DNA of 64,000 bases. Source: Bacteroidota bacterium. Its GTDB lineage: Bacteria; Bacteroidota; Bacteroidia; Bacteroidales; Tannerellaceae. Position numbers and translations under genes: made by a program. The notes beneath the pieces are model-generated. The model saw only the letters and a program-made list of their open reading frames with translations, was not told the origin of the DNA and did no database searches. Below are positions 25,860 through 33,807 of the stretch, one piece after another. Numbering within the stretch: the first letter of the stretch is position 1; each line of letters starts with the position of its first letter. Location: NCBI GenBank assembly GCA_023429375.1, contig JAEYVY010000015.1, positions 1 to 64,000 of the forward strand. The letters are read 5' to 3'.

Positions 25860-27170
25860 TCAGGAAAATTTCGCTTTCATATTTTTTATTTTTTCTTCTT
25901 CTATCCTCTTTAGCAGAGCCTTTAGTTTTGTACGTTTCACAGCAGCAAATGAATAGCTTTCCTTTACTTCAATCAGGCCAAGATCGTCTTTATCCAACCC
26001 TCCTTTCTGAAACAGAAAGCCTACTATATCTTTTTTACTCAATTTATCTCGTTTTCCCTTATTGATTGTCAATGTTGCCCATTCTGAAGGCATAGGTACC
26101 TTTACCTTCTCAGGCAAGAAAAACTCATCTGGAACTAGCGTAATATATTCAGGCACAAATTCTTTCTCATTCAGAATCAAATAAGCGTCACCCTCGGCAT
26201 GCATACGCGCCGTACGTCCATTCCTATGAATAAACGATTCTTCGTTTACGGGAGGATGATAATGAATCACATGCTTCACGTCCGGAATATCCAATCCTCT
26301 AGCAGCAAGATCCGTTGATATCAGAACCGATGTCGAGCCGTTTCTGAATTTCGACAAGACACGTTCTCTATCCAACTGCTCCATACCTCCATGAAAACAA
26401 CCGTTATCAACGTTCCTTCCTGTAAGATAGTTACTCACTCGTTCAACTGCTTCTCGCAGGTTACAGAACACCAATGCCGACTCACCCTTCAACTCACCTA
26501 ATAAAGCATATAGGGTATATAGTTTATCCGGTATCGGCGATTTCACTATGTGAATAGTCAAGGCTTTATTTCTCTTCTCTTCGGTAAGAAATGAAAGTTC
26601 CACTGGAGATTGCAAACGAACAAATTCAGGGATATCAATTGCAGCCGTTGCCGACGTTAACACACGCCGACGGACATTAGCCAGATGAGCTAACACTTCT
26701 TTCATTTCGGCCGTAAAGCCTAATTCTAATATTTTATCAAACTCGTCAAGGATCAATGTCTTCACACTATCCAACGAAATATTGCCACGCTCCAAATGGT
26801 CCAATATACGTCCCGGTGTACCTATTAAGACCGCAGGCGGATGTTCCAAACTCTTCTTCTCCGTACGAATCGGGTGTCCACCGTAACAGCAATTAATTTT
26901 AAAACCTGAACCGAGCGAACGGAAGACAGATTCAATCTGTAGCGCAAGCTCCCGTGAAGGAGCGATAATTAGCGCTTGAATCGTTTTTGCCTCACGCGAC
27001 AAGGTTGTAAGTAAAGGGAGTAAAAATGCAAGCGTCTTTCCGGATCCGGTCGGGCTCAACAAAAGCATATCTTTTGTAACGCCTGCGTCCAGAACAGCAC
27101 GCTGCATTTCATTAAGAGTCTCAATCCCTGCATTTTTAATTGCGAGAGAGACAACTTCTTTTTCTATCAT
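25860..27170 (-). CDS. DEAD-box RNA helicase, DbpA-like
   Basis: 436 residues with the ordered helicase motifs: Walker A SPTGSGKT, PSRELALQ, TPGRILDH, motif II DEFD (instead of DEAD), SAT, STDLAARGLDIP and HRNGRTARM. Residues about 360-436 look like the DbpA-type RNA-binding domain (LSKKDIVGFLFQKGGLDKDDLG), which in E. coli binds 23S rRNA. A role in 50S ribosome assembly is therefore likely. It is cotranscribed with the dipeptidase upstream (two-base gap). Confidence 0.9.
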   Translation of the reverse strand: MIEKEVVSLAIKNAGIETLNEMQRAVLDAGVTKDMLLLSPTGSGKTLAFLLPLLTTLSREAKTIQALIIAPSRELALQIESVFRSLGSGFKINCCYGGHPIRTEKKSLEHPPAVLIGTPGRILDHLERGNISLDSVKTLILDEFDKILELGFTAEMKEVLAHLANVRRRVLTSATAAIDIPEFVRLQSPVELSFLTEEKRNKALTIHIVKSPIPDKLYTLYALLGELKGESALVFCNLREAVERVSNYLTGRNVDNGCFHGGMEQLDRERVLSKFRNGSTSVLISTDLAARGLDIPDVKHVIHYHPPVNEESFIHRNGRTARMHAEGDAYLILNEKEFVPEYITLVPDEFFLPEKVKVPMPSEWATLTINKGKRDKLSKKDIVGFLFQKGGLDKDDLGLIEVKESYSFAAVKRTKLKALLKRIEEEKIKNMKAKFS

Positions 27171-27172
27171 AT

Positions 27173-28528
27173 TTATTTAAATTCTCTATAAAATTCCGCC
27201 ACCGATTCAATTCCTTTATAGAAGAAGTCCAAACGACAACTTTCGTTGGGTGAATGAATCGCATTTTGTTCCAGGCCAAAGCCCATTAATATTGTTTTAA
27301 TACCTAATACTTGTTCGAAAGTCGAGATGATAGGAATACTTCCACCTCTGCGTACAGCCAGCGGCTTCACACCAAAAGCTACTCCAACTGCCTTTTCTGC
27401 AGCTTTATAGGCCGGTAGATCGATAGGACATACATAACCTTGTCCTCCGTGCTTAGGTGTTACCTTAACTTTCACATAATCGGGCGCAATGCTTGCTATA
27501 TACTCTTCAAACATTTTCGAAATCTTCGAGTGATCTTGATGAGGCACCAGTCTACAAGACACTTTCGCATAGGCCTTTGATGGAAGCACCGTCTTACTTC
27601 CCTCTCCCGTATAGCCTCCCCAGATACCACAGATATCAAAACAAGGACGGCAGCTATTTCGTTCAAGTGTTGAATAACCTTTTTCTCCTAATAATGCATT
27701 TACATCGATAGCCTGCTTGTATTTTTCTTCATCAAAAGGAATCTGTTGCATCATCTTCCGTTCCGTTTCAGAAAGTTCTTCTACGTCGTCATAAAATCCG
27801 GGGATGGTGATTCGTCCGTCGCTATCTGTGATACCTGCCATCATCTTACAAAGTACATTGATTGGGTTAGCAACTGCTCCGCCAAAATGTCCGGAATGCA
27901 AGTCGCGGTTCGGACCGGTCACCTCTATTTCCCAATAAGCCAACCCACGTAATCCGGTGGTCAACGAAGGGGTTTCTGCATTCACCATACTTGTGTCTGA
28001 AACCAAGATGATGTCTGCTTTTAATAGGTCTTTATGTTCACGGCAGAACCCTTCCAGACTAGGCGAACCGATTTCTTCTTCTCCTTCAAATATGAACTTT
28101 ACGTTGCAGCGCAACAAGTCTTCTTTCAATGCTGTTTCAAAGCCTTTTACTTGAATCATTCCTTGTCCTTTATCATCATCCGCTCCACGAGCCCAGATAC
28201 GGCCGTCACGAATTTCAGCCTCAAACGGATTGCTTTTCCAAAGTTCAAGTGGTTCGGCCGGCATTACATCGTAATGTGCATAGACAAGTACAGTCGGAGC
28301 ATCTTCAGCATAGAACTTTTCACCGTAAACAACCGGATTTCCGGCAGTAGGCATAACAACAGCCTTATCGGCACCTGAAGAAAGCAGGATCTCGACCCAT
28401 TTCTCTGCACAAGCTTGCATATCAGCTTTATGCTCTTGTTTGGCACTGATTGACGGAATACGTATCAACGCGAATAATTCTTCTAAAAAACGCTCTTTAT
28501 TTGATTCAATAAACTGCTTTACTGACAT
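27173..28528 (-). CDS. M20-family dipeptidase
   Basis: 451 residues. Zinc ligands and catalytic residues are visible in VYAHYDVMP, GADDDKGQ, FEGEEEIGS and, near the end, NAIHSPNE. The dimerisation domain lies between about residues 215 and 370. It resembles the cytosolic dipeptidases (PepV/carnosinase-like group) of Bacteroidetes. No signal peptide is seen, so it acts in the cytoplasm on imported dipeptides. Confidence 0.92.
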   Translation of the reverse strand: MSVKQFIESNKERFLEELFALIRIPSISAKQEHKADMQACAEKWVEILLSSGADKAVVMPTAGNPVVYGEKFYAEDAPTVLVYAHYDVMPAEPLELWKSNPFEAEIRDGRIWARGADDDKGQGMIQVKGFETALKEDLLRCNVKFIFEGEEEIGSPSLEGFCREHKDLLKADIILVSDTSMVNAETPSLTTGLRGLAYWEIEVTGPNRDLHSGHFGGAVANPINVLCKMMAGITDSDGRITIPGFYDDVEELSETERKMMQQIPFDEEKYKQAIDVNALLGEKGYSTLERNSCRPCFDICGIWGGYTGEGSKTVLPSKAYAKVSCRLVPHQDHSKISKMFEEYIASIAPDYVKVKVTPKHGGQGYVCPIDLPAYKAAEKAVGVAFGVKPLAVRRGGSIPIISTFEQVLGIKTILMGFGLEQNAIHSPNESCRLDFFYKGIESVAEFYREFK

Positions 28529-28546
28529 AATATATATTTAAAATGT

Positions 28547-29878
28547 TTATAATAAATTCGATGCTAATTCAGATAATTCACTTCGCTCACCCTTAATCAG
28601 ATTCACATGAGCAAACAGATTCTGTCCCTTCATCTTATCCACCATATAAGCCAATCCATTACTTTGAGCATCCAGATAGGGTGAGTCAATCTGTTGCACA
28701 TCACCTGTAAAGATCATCTTCGTACCTTCGCCTGCTCGAGTTATAATCGTCTTCACCTCATGAGGTGTCAAGTTTTGAGCTTCATCGATGATACAGAACG
28801 TTTCCGATAGGCTTCGCCCGCGAATAAATGCCAAAGCCTCTATAACCAGTTGATTATTCTTTTGCATATCGTCTATCCGTTTCACTTCTGGTCCGGAAGA
28901 CGAGAATTGTGCTTTAATCACATTCAAGTTATCGAAAAGAGGCTGCATATATGGAGCTACCTTTTGTTTTTCATCTCCTGGCAGGAAACCTATATCTTTA
29001 TTGGCCAACGATACGATAGGTCGAGCCAATAATATTTGTTTATAGGTATCCGTTTGTTTCAAGGCTGCCGCCAAGGCCAATAAAGTCTTTCCAGTACCGG
29101 CCTTTCCTGTAATTCCTACAAGTTTAATTTCCGGATCGGTCAACACTTCAAAAGCAAAACTTTGCTCTGCATTTCGGGGTTGGATACCATAATAAATTCC
29201 TTTTTCTACTTTCTTAATCTTATTCGTAAAAGGATTAAAACGAGCCAACACCGAGTTACGTATACTTTTAAGAATAAAACAATCGTTTGGTTTCAATAAA
29301 TGATAATGTTCAAACGAAGAGGCCTCCACTCCTTCAATCTGGTTATAAATCATATCGATAAAATCAGGATCAATATTTTCAAAGGTTTCATGAGCCTTTT
29401 CAAACATATCTACGTTGACAACCTTATCAGTTATATAATCTTCAACCAAGATACCTAAAGAACGGGCCTTCATGCGCAGGTTCACATCTTTCGTTACTAA
29501 GATTGTCTGCATCTTAGGCTTTTTCTCAGCGATTGTCAACGCACAAGACAAAATTCTGTGATCTGGAGTGCGTTCGGGAAATGACAAAGATATTTTTTCT
29601 TGATACTTATCCCCTGTCACCACATACAGATTTCCCATACCTATTCCCAAAGAAACACCTTTAAGAAAAAGGTCATTGCTGGTAAGGGCATCAAGTTCAC
29701 GAACAAATTCGCGTGCATTGAAGTTAATCTGGTCACTACCTTTCTTAAACCGGTCTAACTCTTCCAAAACTACGATAGGAAGATAAATATCGTTTTCTTG
29801 GAAGTTTTCTATGCACTTATAGTCATGAAGAATAACATTAGTATCCAACACGAAGTTTTTCTTTGCTCCCATAACCAT
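28547..29878 (-). CDS. PhoH-family ATPase with N-terminal PIN domain
   Basis: 443 residues. Residues 8-150 form a PIN nuclease-like domain (Asp12 in LDTNV, Glu39/40, TPDHRIL, LVTKDVNLR). Residues 235-440 form the PhoH ATPase with Walker A GKAGTGKT (258-265) and IIDEAQNL as Walker B. Such PhoH2-type proteins are RNA helicase/ribonuclease toxins in some bacteria, but widely conserved stand-alone members have an unclear RNA-related role. Upstream sits the terminator of the DUF4293 operon, so it has its own promoter. Confidence 0.92.
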   Translation of the reverse strand: MVMGAKKNFVLDTNVILHDYKCIENFQENDIYLPIVVLEELDRFKKGSDQINFNAREFVRELDALTSNDLFLKGVSLGIGMGNLYVVTGDKYQEKISLSFPERTPDHRILSCALTIAEKKPKMQTILVTKDVNLRMKARSLGILVEDYITDKVVNVDMFEKAHETFENIDPDFIDMIYNQIEGVEASSFEHYHLLKPNDCFILKSIRNSVLARFNPFTNKIKKVEKGIYYGIQPRNAEQSFAFEVLTDPEIKLVGITGKAGTGKTLLALAAALKQTDTYKQILLARPIVSLANKDIGFLPGDEKQKVAPYMQPLFDNLNVIKAQFSSSGPEVKRIDDMQKNNQLVIEALAFIRGRSLSETFCIIDEAQNLTPHEVKTIITRAGEGTKMIFTGDVQQIDSPYLDAQSNGLAYMVDKMKGQNLFAHVNLIKGERSELSELASNLL

Positions 29879-29934
29879 CTTGTTTTATGTTAATGCTACT
29901 AATATAACAAGAAAAGTCATCATTCGATATAAAA

Positions 29935-29960
29935 AAAGCGGCTTATTCTTAAGCCGCTTT
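29935..29960 (-). terminator. Terminator after the DUF4293 gene
   Basis: Perfect 11-bp stem AAAGCGGCTTA/TAAGCCGCTTT with TTCT loop, A/T-rich on both sides, 20 bp past the DUF4293 stop on the minus strand. Confidence 0.85.
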
Positions 29961-29980
29961 ATCTCCTTATCTTGATCAGA

Positions 29981-30442
29981 TCATCTCAATCTATTCAAAG
30001 AACGAACTAACGCTTCGTCTGCCCCAATGTTTCGGATAGCCAAATAGTTCAAAACCAAACATACCGCAGGAAACGCAGCTGCAAACTTTAATGTATAGGA
30101 AAGAACACCAAAATCAACCTTGAAGCTATAAATCATATAGGCGAACAACCCATAGAAACCTACTAATAAGATAGTATTAAAAACTGTCAATCGTATCTGA
30201 AGCATTCTCTTCTTAAAAAGGAAGATAGTTACCAATGCGATCACTATAGTGATAACATCCAATGCCAGCAATCCCCATGTCGGATACATCAATTCCTTTT
30301 CTCCCAGAAAAGAACTTAGTCCCATTACATCAAAAGAATAAAAGTTATCACCCGCCTGCAAAATAGCAAGTGGAAAAAAGAGTAATGACAACATTAATAT
30401 TGTCACTAACAACAAATACACTGTTTGAATTCTTTGTAACAT
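29981..30442 (-). CDS. DUF4293 four-helix membrane protein
   Basis: 153 residues with four predicted membrane helices (near residues 6-28, 55-75, 88-105, 113-133). The start MLQRIQTVYLLLV and the pattern of helices match DUF4293, a Bacteroidota-restricted family of unknown function. It follows rpoZ and bamD with short gaps and ends at a terminator, so it belongs to the bamD-rpoZ operon. Confidence 0.88.
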   Translation of the reverse strand: MLQRIQTVYLLLVTILMLSLLFFPLAILQAGDNFYSFDVMGLSSFLGEKELMYPTWGLLALDVITIVIALVTIFLFKKRMLQIRLTVFNTILLVGFYGLFAYMIYSFKVDFGVLSYTLKFAAAFPAVCLVLNYLAIRNIGADEALVRSLNRLR

Positions 30443-30467
30443 ACTTCAGAATAATTGTAGAATCAAC

Positions 30468-30800
30468 TTAGAAGTTATTCTTTTCTTTTGCCGGATTCCT
30501 GTGATAGACTTTTCCTTCTTCGTATTCCTGTGTTGCGATCAATGTAGGTTTTGGAAGCTTTTCGTAATAACGGGAAATTTCGATCTGTTCACGGTTTTCA
30601 AAAACTTCTTCCAGATTATCATTATACGAAGCAAACTCCTGAAGTTTCTTCTCAAGGTCATGCTTCATCTCAACAGACAGTTGATTTGCTCTTTTTGCTA
30701 TAATCATCACTGTTTCATAAACATTGCCTGTGTCTTCAGACAATTTCATCATATCACGTGTGACTGTATTAGTCGGAGCATTTGATTTTCTGTAATCCAT
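30468..30800 (-). CDS. rpoZ: RNA polymerase omega subunit, Bacteroidota type
   Basis: 110 residues. MDYRKSNAPTNTVTRDM followed by TGNVYETVMIIAKRANQLS is the Bacteroidota form of omega/Rpb6, with the conserved AKRANQ helix that clamps the beta' subunit. The C-terminal tail is longer and charged, as usual in this phylum. It sits between bamD and DUF4293 in a leftward operon. Confidence 0.88.
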   Translation of the reverse strand: MDYRKSNAPTNTVTRDMMKLSEDTGNVYETVMIIAKRANQLSVEMKHDLEKKLQEFASYNDNLEEVFENREQIEISRYYEKLPKPTLIATQEYEEGKVYHRNPAKEKNNF

Positions 30801-30829
30801 AAAATTATTTAGTTAATTATTTTTCCTTA

Positions 30830-31639
30830 TCAATAAACATTGGTTATGCGGCTGTTTGCATACTCAAAAAACCGCTCTGCCTGACGAACGTATTTCCCTT
30901 CGGGATACTCGTTTATATAGTTATAATATTCATCAACAACCTCACGGTAGCGTCCCTGAAGTTTTTCATCCACACTCACACGAGCTAATTCATACTTACT
31001 CTGCATCACCAAGTAAAAGAATTCTTCCCTGTATTTAGAATAGGGATAATTCTTTAGTGCATTTTGTGCGGTTATGACAGCAGACTGGAAGTTGTTTCCC
31101 ATATAAGTTCCTAAGTTAAAATACAGACGAGTAGCCAATAACTCCTTATAGGCTAACTTCTCCTGCAGTTCGAACAAGATATTTTGAGCTTGTTCAGCTC
31201 TCTCACTTTGCGGATAGTATTCGAGATACAATTGCAGCTGAGAGATCGCATCATACGTTTGCTTTTGATCCAAACGCGGATCTGGAGAATCCAAATACAA
31301 ACCGTAGCCGGAATAGAAACGGGCCAGCTCTGTAAATTCTCCTTTCGGGTAGTTCGTATAATACGTATTAAAATATTGTGAAGCAGTCACATAATCTTTT
31401 TGACCATAATAACTCTGAGCCAAAAGATACAAAGACTCTTCTGCCTTACTTGTACCCTTAAAAATAGTCACTAGCTCTTCCAGTAAAGTTGCCGACCTGG
31501 TATATTGCTTGGCATTGAAATATTTTTTAGCATAGGAATATTTCAACTCATAATCAGTACTCTTCAAAATCTTATTATACTCTCCACAAGAGGCAAATAA
31601 GATTGTCATCAATGTCAAAAAAAATACAACCTTTTTCAT
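30830..31639 (-). CDS. bamD: Outer-membrane assembly lipoprotein BamD
   Basis: About 269 residues from the ATG at 31639 (MKKVVFFLTLM). The upstream ATG at 31660 lies inside the probable -7 box and would put polar residues before the signal peptide. Lipobox LFASCGEY. The mature part is a row of TPR helices (KYFNAKQYTRSATLLEEL, AEESLYLLAQSYYGQKDY), as in BamD, which works with BamA in inserting beta-barrel proteins. It is first in the operon with rpoZ and the DUF4293 gene. Confidence 0.9.
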   Translation of the reverse strand: MKKVVFFLTLMTILFASCGEYNKILKSTDYELKYSYAKKYFNAKQYTRSATLLEELVTIFKGTSKAEESLYLLAQSYYGQKDYVTASQYFNTYYTNYPKGEFTELARFYSGYGLYLDSPDPRLDQKQTYDAISQLQLYLEYYPQSERAEQAQNILFELQEKLAYKELLATRLYFNLGTYMGNNFQSAVITAQNALKNYPYSKYREEFFYLVMQSKYELARVSVDEKLQGRYREVVDEYYNYINEYPEGKYVRQAERFFEYANSRITNVY

Positions 31640-31657
31640 TCGTATGCTTTTAGCCTG

Positions 31658-31665
31658 CAAAGCTA
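31658..31665 (-). promoter_or_regulatory. -7 box of the bamD operon
   Basis: Minus strand TAGCTTTG is a perfect TAnnTTTG. It ends 18 bp before the preferred ATG at 31639 and overlaps the alternative ATG at 31660, which decides the start. Confidence 0.6.
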
Positions 31666-31705
31666 CTATTTCCTAAGCAAATTAGAAAGCCTAAAACGTT
31701 AATAT

Positions 31706-32131
31706 TTACAACTTATACAGATCACTCGCTGCAAGCAAAACTAACTTATTTGCTTTCAACACCTCCACACAACGTTCCAGATTATCAGGGCGTATTACGA
31801 TATTGGCATCTTCACCCTGCGAAAATGCATACATATATTCGACAAACACCTCAGCCTCTGTAATAATCTCCATCACCTTAGCCAGAGAACCCGGAATATT
31901 CGGACAACGAAGACATACAACATCAGTGACACTCACTGCATAATGACGAGCTTTCAATATCTCCAGTGCTTTTTCAACATCCGAAACGATGAGTCGCAAA
32001 ATCCCGAAGTCAGAATTTTCCGACACCGTAAAAGCAGTCAGATTTACACCTCCATCACCAAGCAGCTTGGCCACTTCCGTAAAACGTCCTCGCTTATTTT
32101 CCAGAAAAATAGACAATTGTTTGATTAACAT
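31706..32131 (-). CDS. ACT-domain protein
   Basis: 141 residues made of two ACT-like repeats: residues 1-70 (IKQLSIFLENKRGRFTEV, then FGILRLIVSD) and 72-141 (IPGSLAKVMEIITEAEVFVEYMYA). Stand-alone double ACT proteins bind amino acids and act as regulators. Genes of this type usually stand next to phenylacetate-CoA ligase genes in Bacteroidetes, and here the ligase is 22 bp upstream. Confidence 0.88.
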   Translation of the reverse strand: MLIKQLSIFLENKRGRFTEVAKLLGDGGVNLTAFTVSENSDFGILRLIVSDVEKALEILKARHYAVSVTDVVCLRCPNIPGSLAKVMEIITEAEVFVEYMYAFSQGEDANIVIRPDNLERCVEVLKANKLVLLAASDLYKL

Positions 32132-32153
32132 AGTTGTTCTTTGTTTTATGGAT

Positions 32154-33455
32154 TCAAACTAATTTACGATTATCTATCACTCGTTTGGCTTTGCCCATGC
32201 TTCGCTCAATACTTCTGGGCTCTACCAATCGGATATTCGGATGAATTCCCATTACACTTTGCATCCGGTCTGTGATTTTCTTCTTCAGATTGAGCATTTT
32301 ATTCATCTCATCCGAATAAAAATCTGCTCTTACCTCTACATGTATTTCCAAGGTATCTACATTGTTTACCCGATCAACCAGAATCAAATAATGTGGTTCG
32401 AACTCCGGTAATTCCAAAATTACAGATTCTACTTGAGAAGGGAATACATTTACACCACGAATTATCAACATATCATCACTTCTTCCTAAAATTCTTGACA
32501 TTCTGACCGCCGTTCTGCCGCAAGCACATTTCTCATAATTAAGCGAAGTCAAGTCACGCGTGCGATAGCGTATCATGGGCATACCTTCTTTGGTAATGGT
32601 GGTAAATACCAATTCACCTTGTTGGCCTGGCTCTACTGGTTGCAAGGTTACCGGATCGATTATTTCAGGATAAAAATGGTCTTCCCACAAGTGAGTTCCA
32701 TTCTGACATTCGCACTCACCTCCTACTCCCGGACCTATAATTTCTGTCAAGCCATAGATATCATAAGCTTTAATCCCTAAAGAATCTTGTATTTCATTAC
32801 GCATATTTTCCGTCCAAGGTTCAGCTCCGAATATACCGATCTTGAGTTTAAACTCTTCACGTGGTATACCTGAATCACGAATGGTCTCTCCAAGAAATAA
32901 GGCATATGATGGGGTGCAAGCCAAAACCTTAGCCCCAAAATCATGCATCAGCTGAATTTGTTTTTGTGTGTTCCCGCTGCTCATCGGAATCACAGTTCCT
33001 CCCATGTGCTCCACACCTCCATGAAGACCTAAACCTCCGGTAAATAGCCCGTAACCATATGCAACTTGAATGAAGTCTTGCTTAGTGACTCCTACTGCAG
33101 TAAGGCATCGTGTAACCACCTCATTCCAAATAGACAGGTCTTTACGTGTGTATCCTACCACAATAGGTTTTCCTGTAGTGCCCGACGAGGCATGAAGACG
33201 AACTATTTCAGACATAGGAGACGCCATTAACCCAAATGGGTAATTGTCTCTTAAGTCTTGTTTTACGGTGAAGGGTAGTTTAACAATATCATCAATGGTT
33301 TCTATATCATCGGGGGTAATCCCCATTTCCTGCATCTTCTTTCTATAAAAGGGCGTGTTTTGATACACATGTTCCACTACGCGTTTTAAACGGATACTTT
33401 GTAGTTTATGCATTTCCTCACGAGACATGCATTCGATAGTTTCATTCCAAATCAT
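32154..33455 (-). CDS. paaK: Phenylacetate-CoA ligase
   Basis: About 433 residues from the ATG at 33455 (MIWNETIECMSREEM), the usual family start; the ATG at 33497 adds 14 atypical residues. AMP-forming motifs are present: LHASSGTTGKPIVVGYT, YGLTEIIGPGVGGEC and the YRTRDLT hinge, with the C-terminal Lys in SMGKAKR. It makes aryl-acetyl-CoA from phenylacetate or related aromatic acids formed in amino-acid fermentation. It is cotranscribed with the ACT protein. Confidence 0.92.
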   Translation of the reverse strand: MIWNETIECMSREEMHKLQSIRLKRVVEHVYQNTPFYRKKMQEMGITPDDIETIDDIVKLPFTVKQDLRDNYPFGLMASPMSEIVRLHASSGTTGKPIVVGYTRKDLSIWNEVVTRCLTAVGVTKQDFIQVAYGYGLFTGGLGLHGGVEHMGGTVIPMSSGNTQKQIQLMHDFGAKVLACTPSYALFLGETIRDSGIPREEFKLKIGIFGAEPWTENMRNEIQDSLGIKAYDIYGLTEIIGPGVGGECECQNGTHLWEDHFYPEIIDPVTLQPVEPGQQGELVFTTITKEGMPMIRYRTRDLTSLNYEKCACGRTAVRMSRILGRSDDMLIIRGVNVFPSQVESVILELPEFEPHYLILVDRVNNVDTLEIHVEVRADFYSDEMNKMLNLKKKITDRMQSVMGIHPNIRLVEPRSIERSMGKAKRVIDNRKLV

Positions 33456-33595
33456 CGTATTAGTTTGTTGTTTTGCAATAATTATTAATCTACGCAAACC
33501 ACAAAGTAATAAATTATTTCCAATACAAACAGAATGATTTCAGAAAAACAATTAATTAAAAAACGAGTAAAAACAAGTGCATAAAAAAATAAAGT

Positions 33596-33714
33596 CATCG
33601 GTATGTTAATATATTCTGATTTTCATTACAAAAAAACACATCCCGATGAAAATAAAAAAACACCCCGAACGTTTTTAAAAACGTTCGAGATGTTTTTTAA
33701 AAACGTTCGGGGTG
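33596..33714. repeat. Phased intergenic module array A
   Basis: Short GC-rich modules of the pattern CAYCYCGAacG or its complement lie between A/T blocks: 33596-33605 (CATCGGTATG), 33639-33648 (CATCCCGATG), 33661-33671 (CACCCCGAACG), 33682-33692 (CGTTCGAGATG), 33704-33714 (CGTTCGGGGTG). The last three start 21 and 22 bp apart. The array fills the gap between the TonB receptor stop and the start of paaK. The same module makes up the array at 52869-53010. Confidence 0.8.
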
Positions 33715-33807
33715 TTTTTTAAGAAGCATACATACATTGATTTTCACCACTTAAACACCCGGCGATTCACATCGCGATGAGCATTTGCTCAACCTTCTAT
33801 TTTTTAC

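Noticed and set aside
25860..27170. DEFD instead of DEAD in the helicase as a sign of lost activity
   Set aside because: The metal-binding Asp and Glu and the final Asp are kept, and all other motifs are intact, so it should be an active helicase.
33596..33714. CRISPR array
   Set aside because: Units are only about 11 bp, occur in both orientations, vary in sequence and are separated by A/T tracts, not unique spacers. No cas gene is present.
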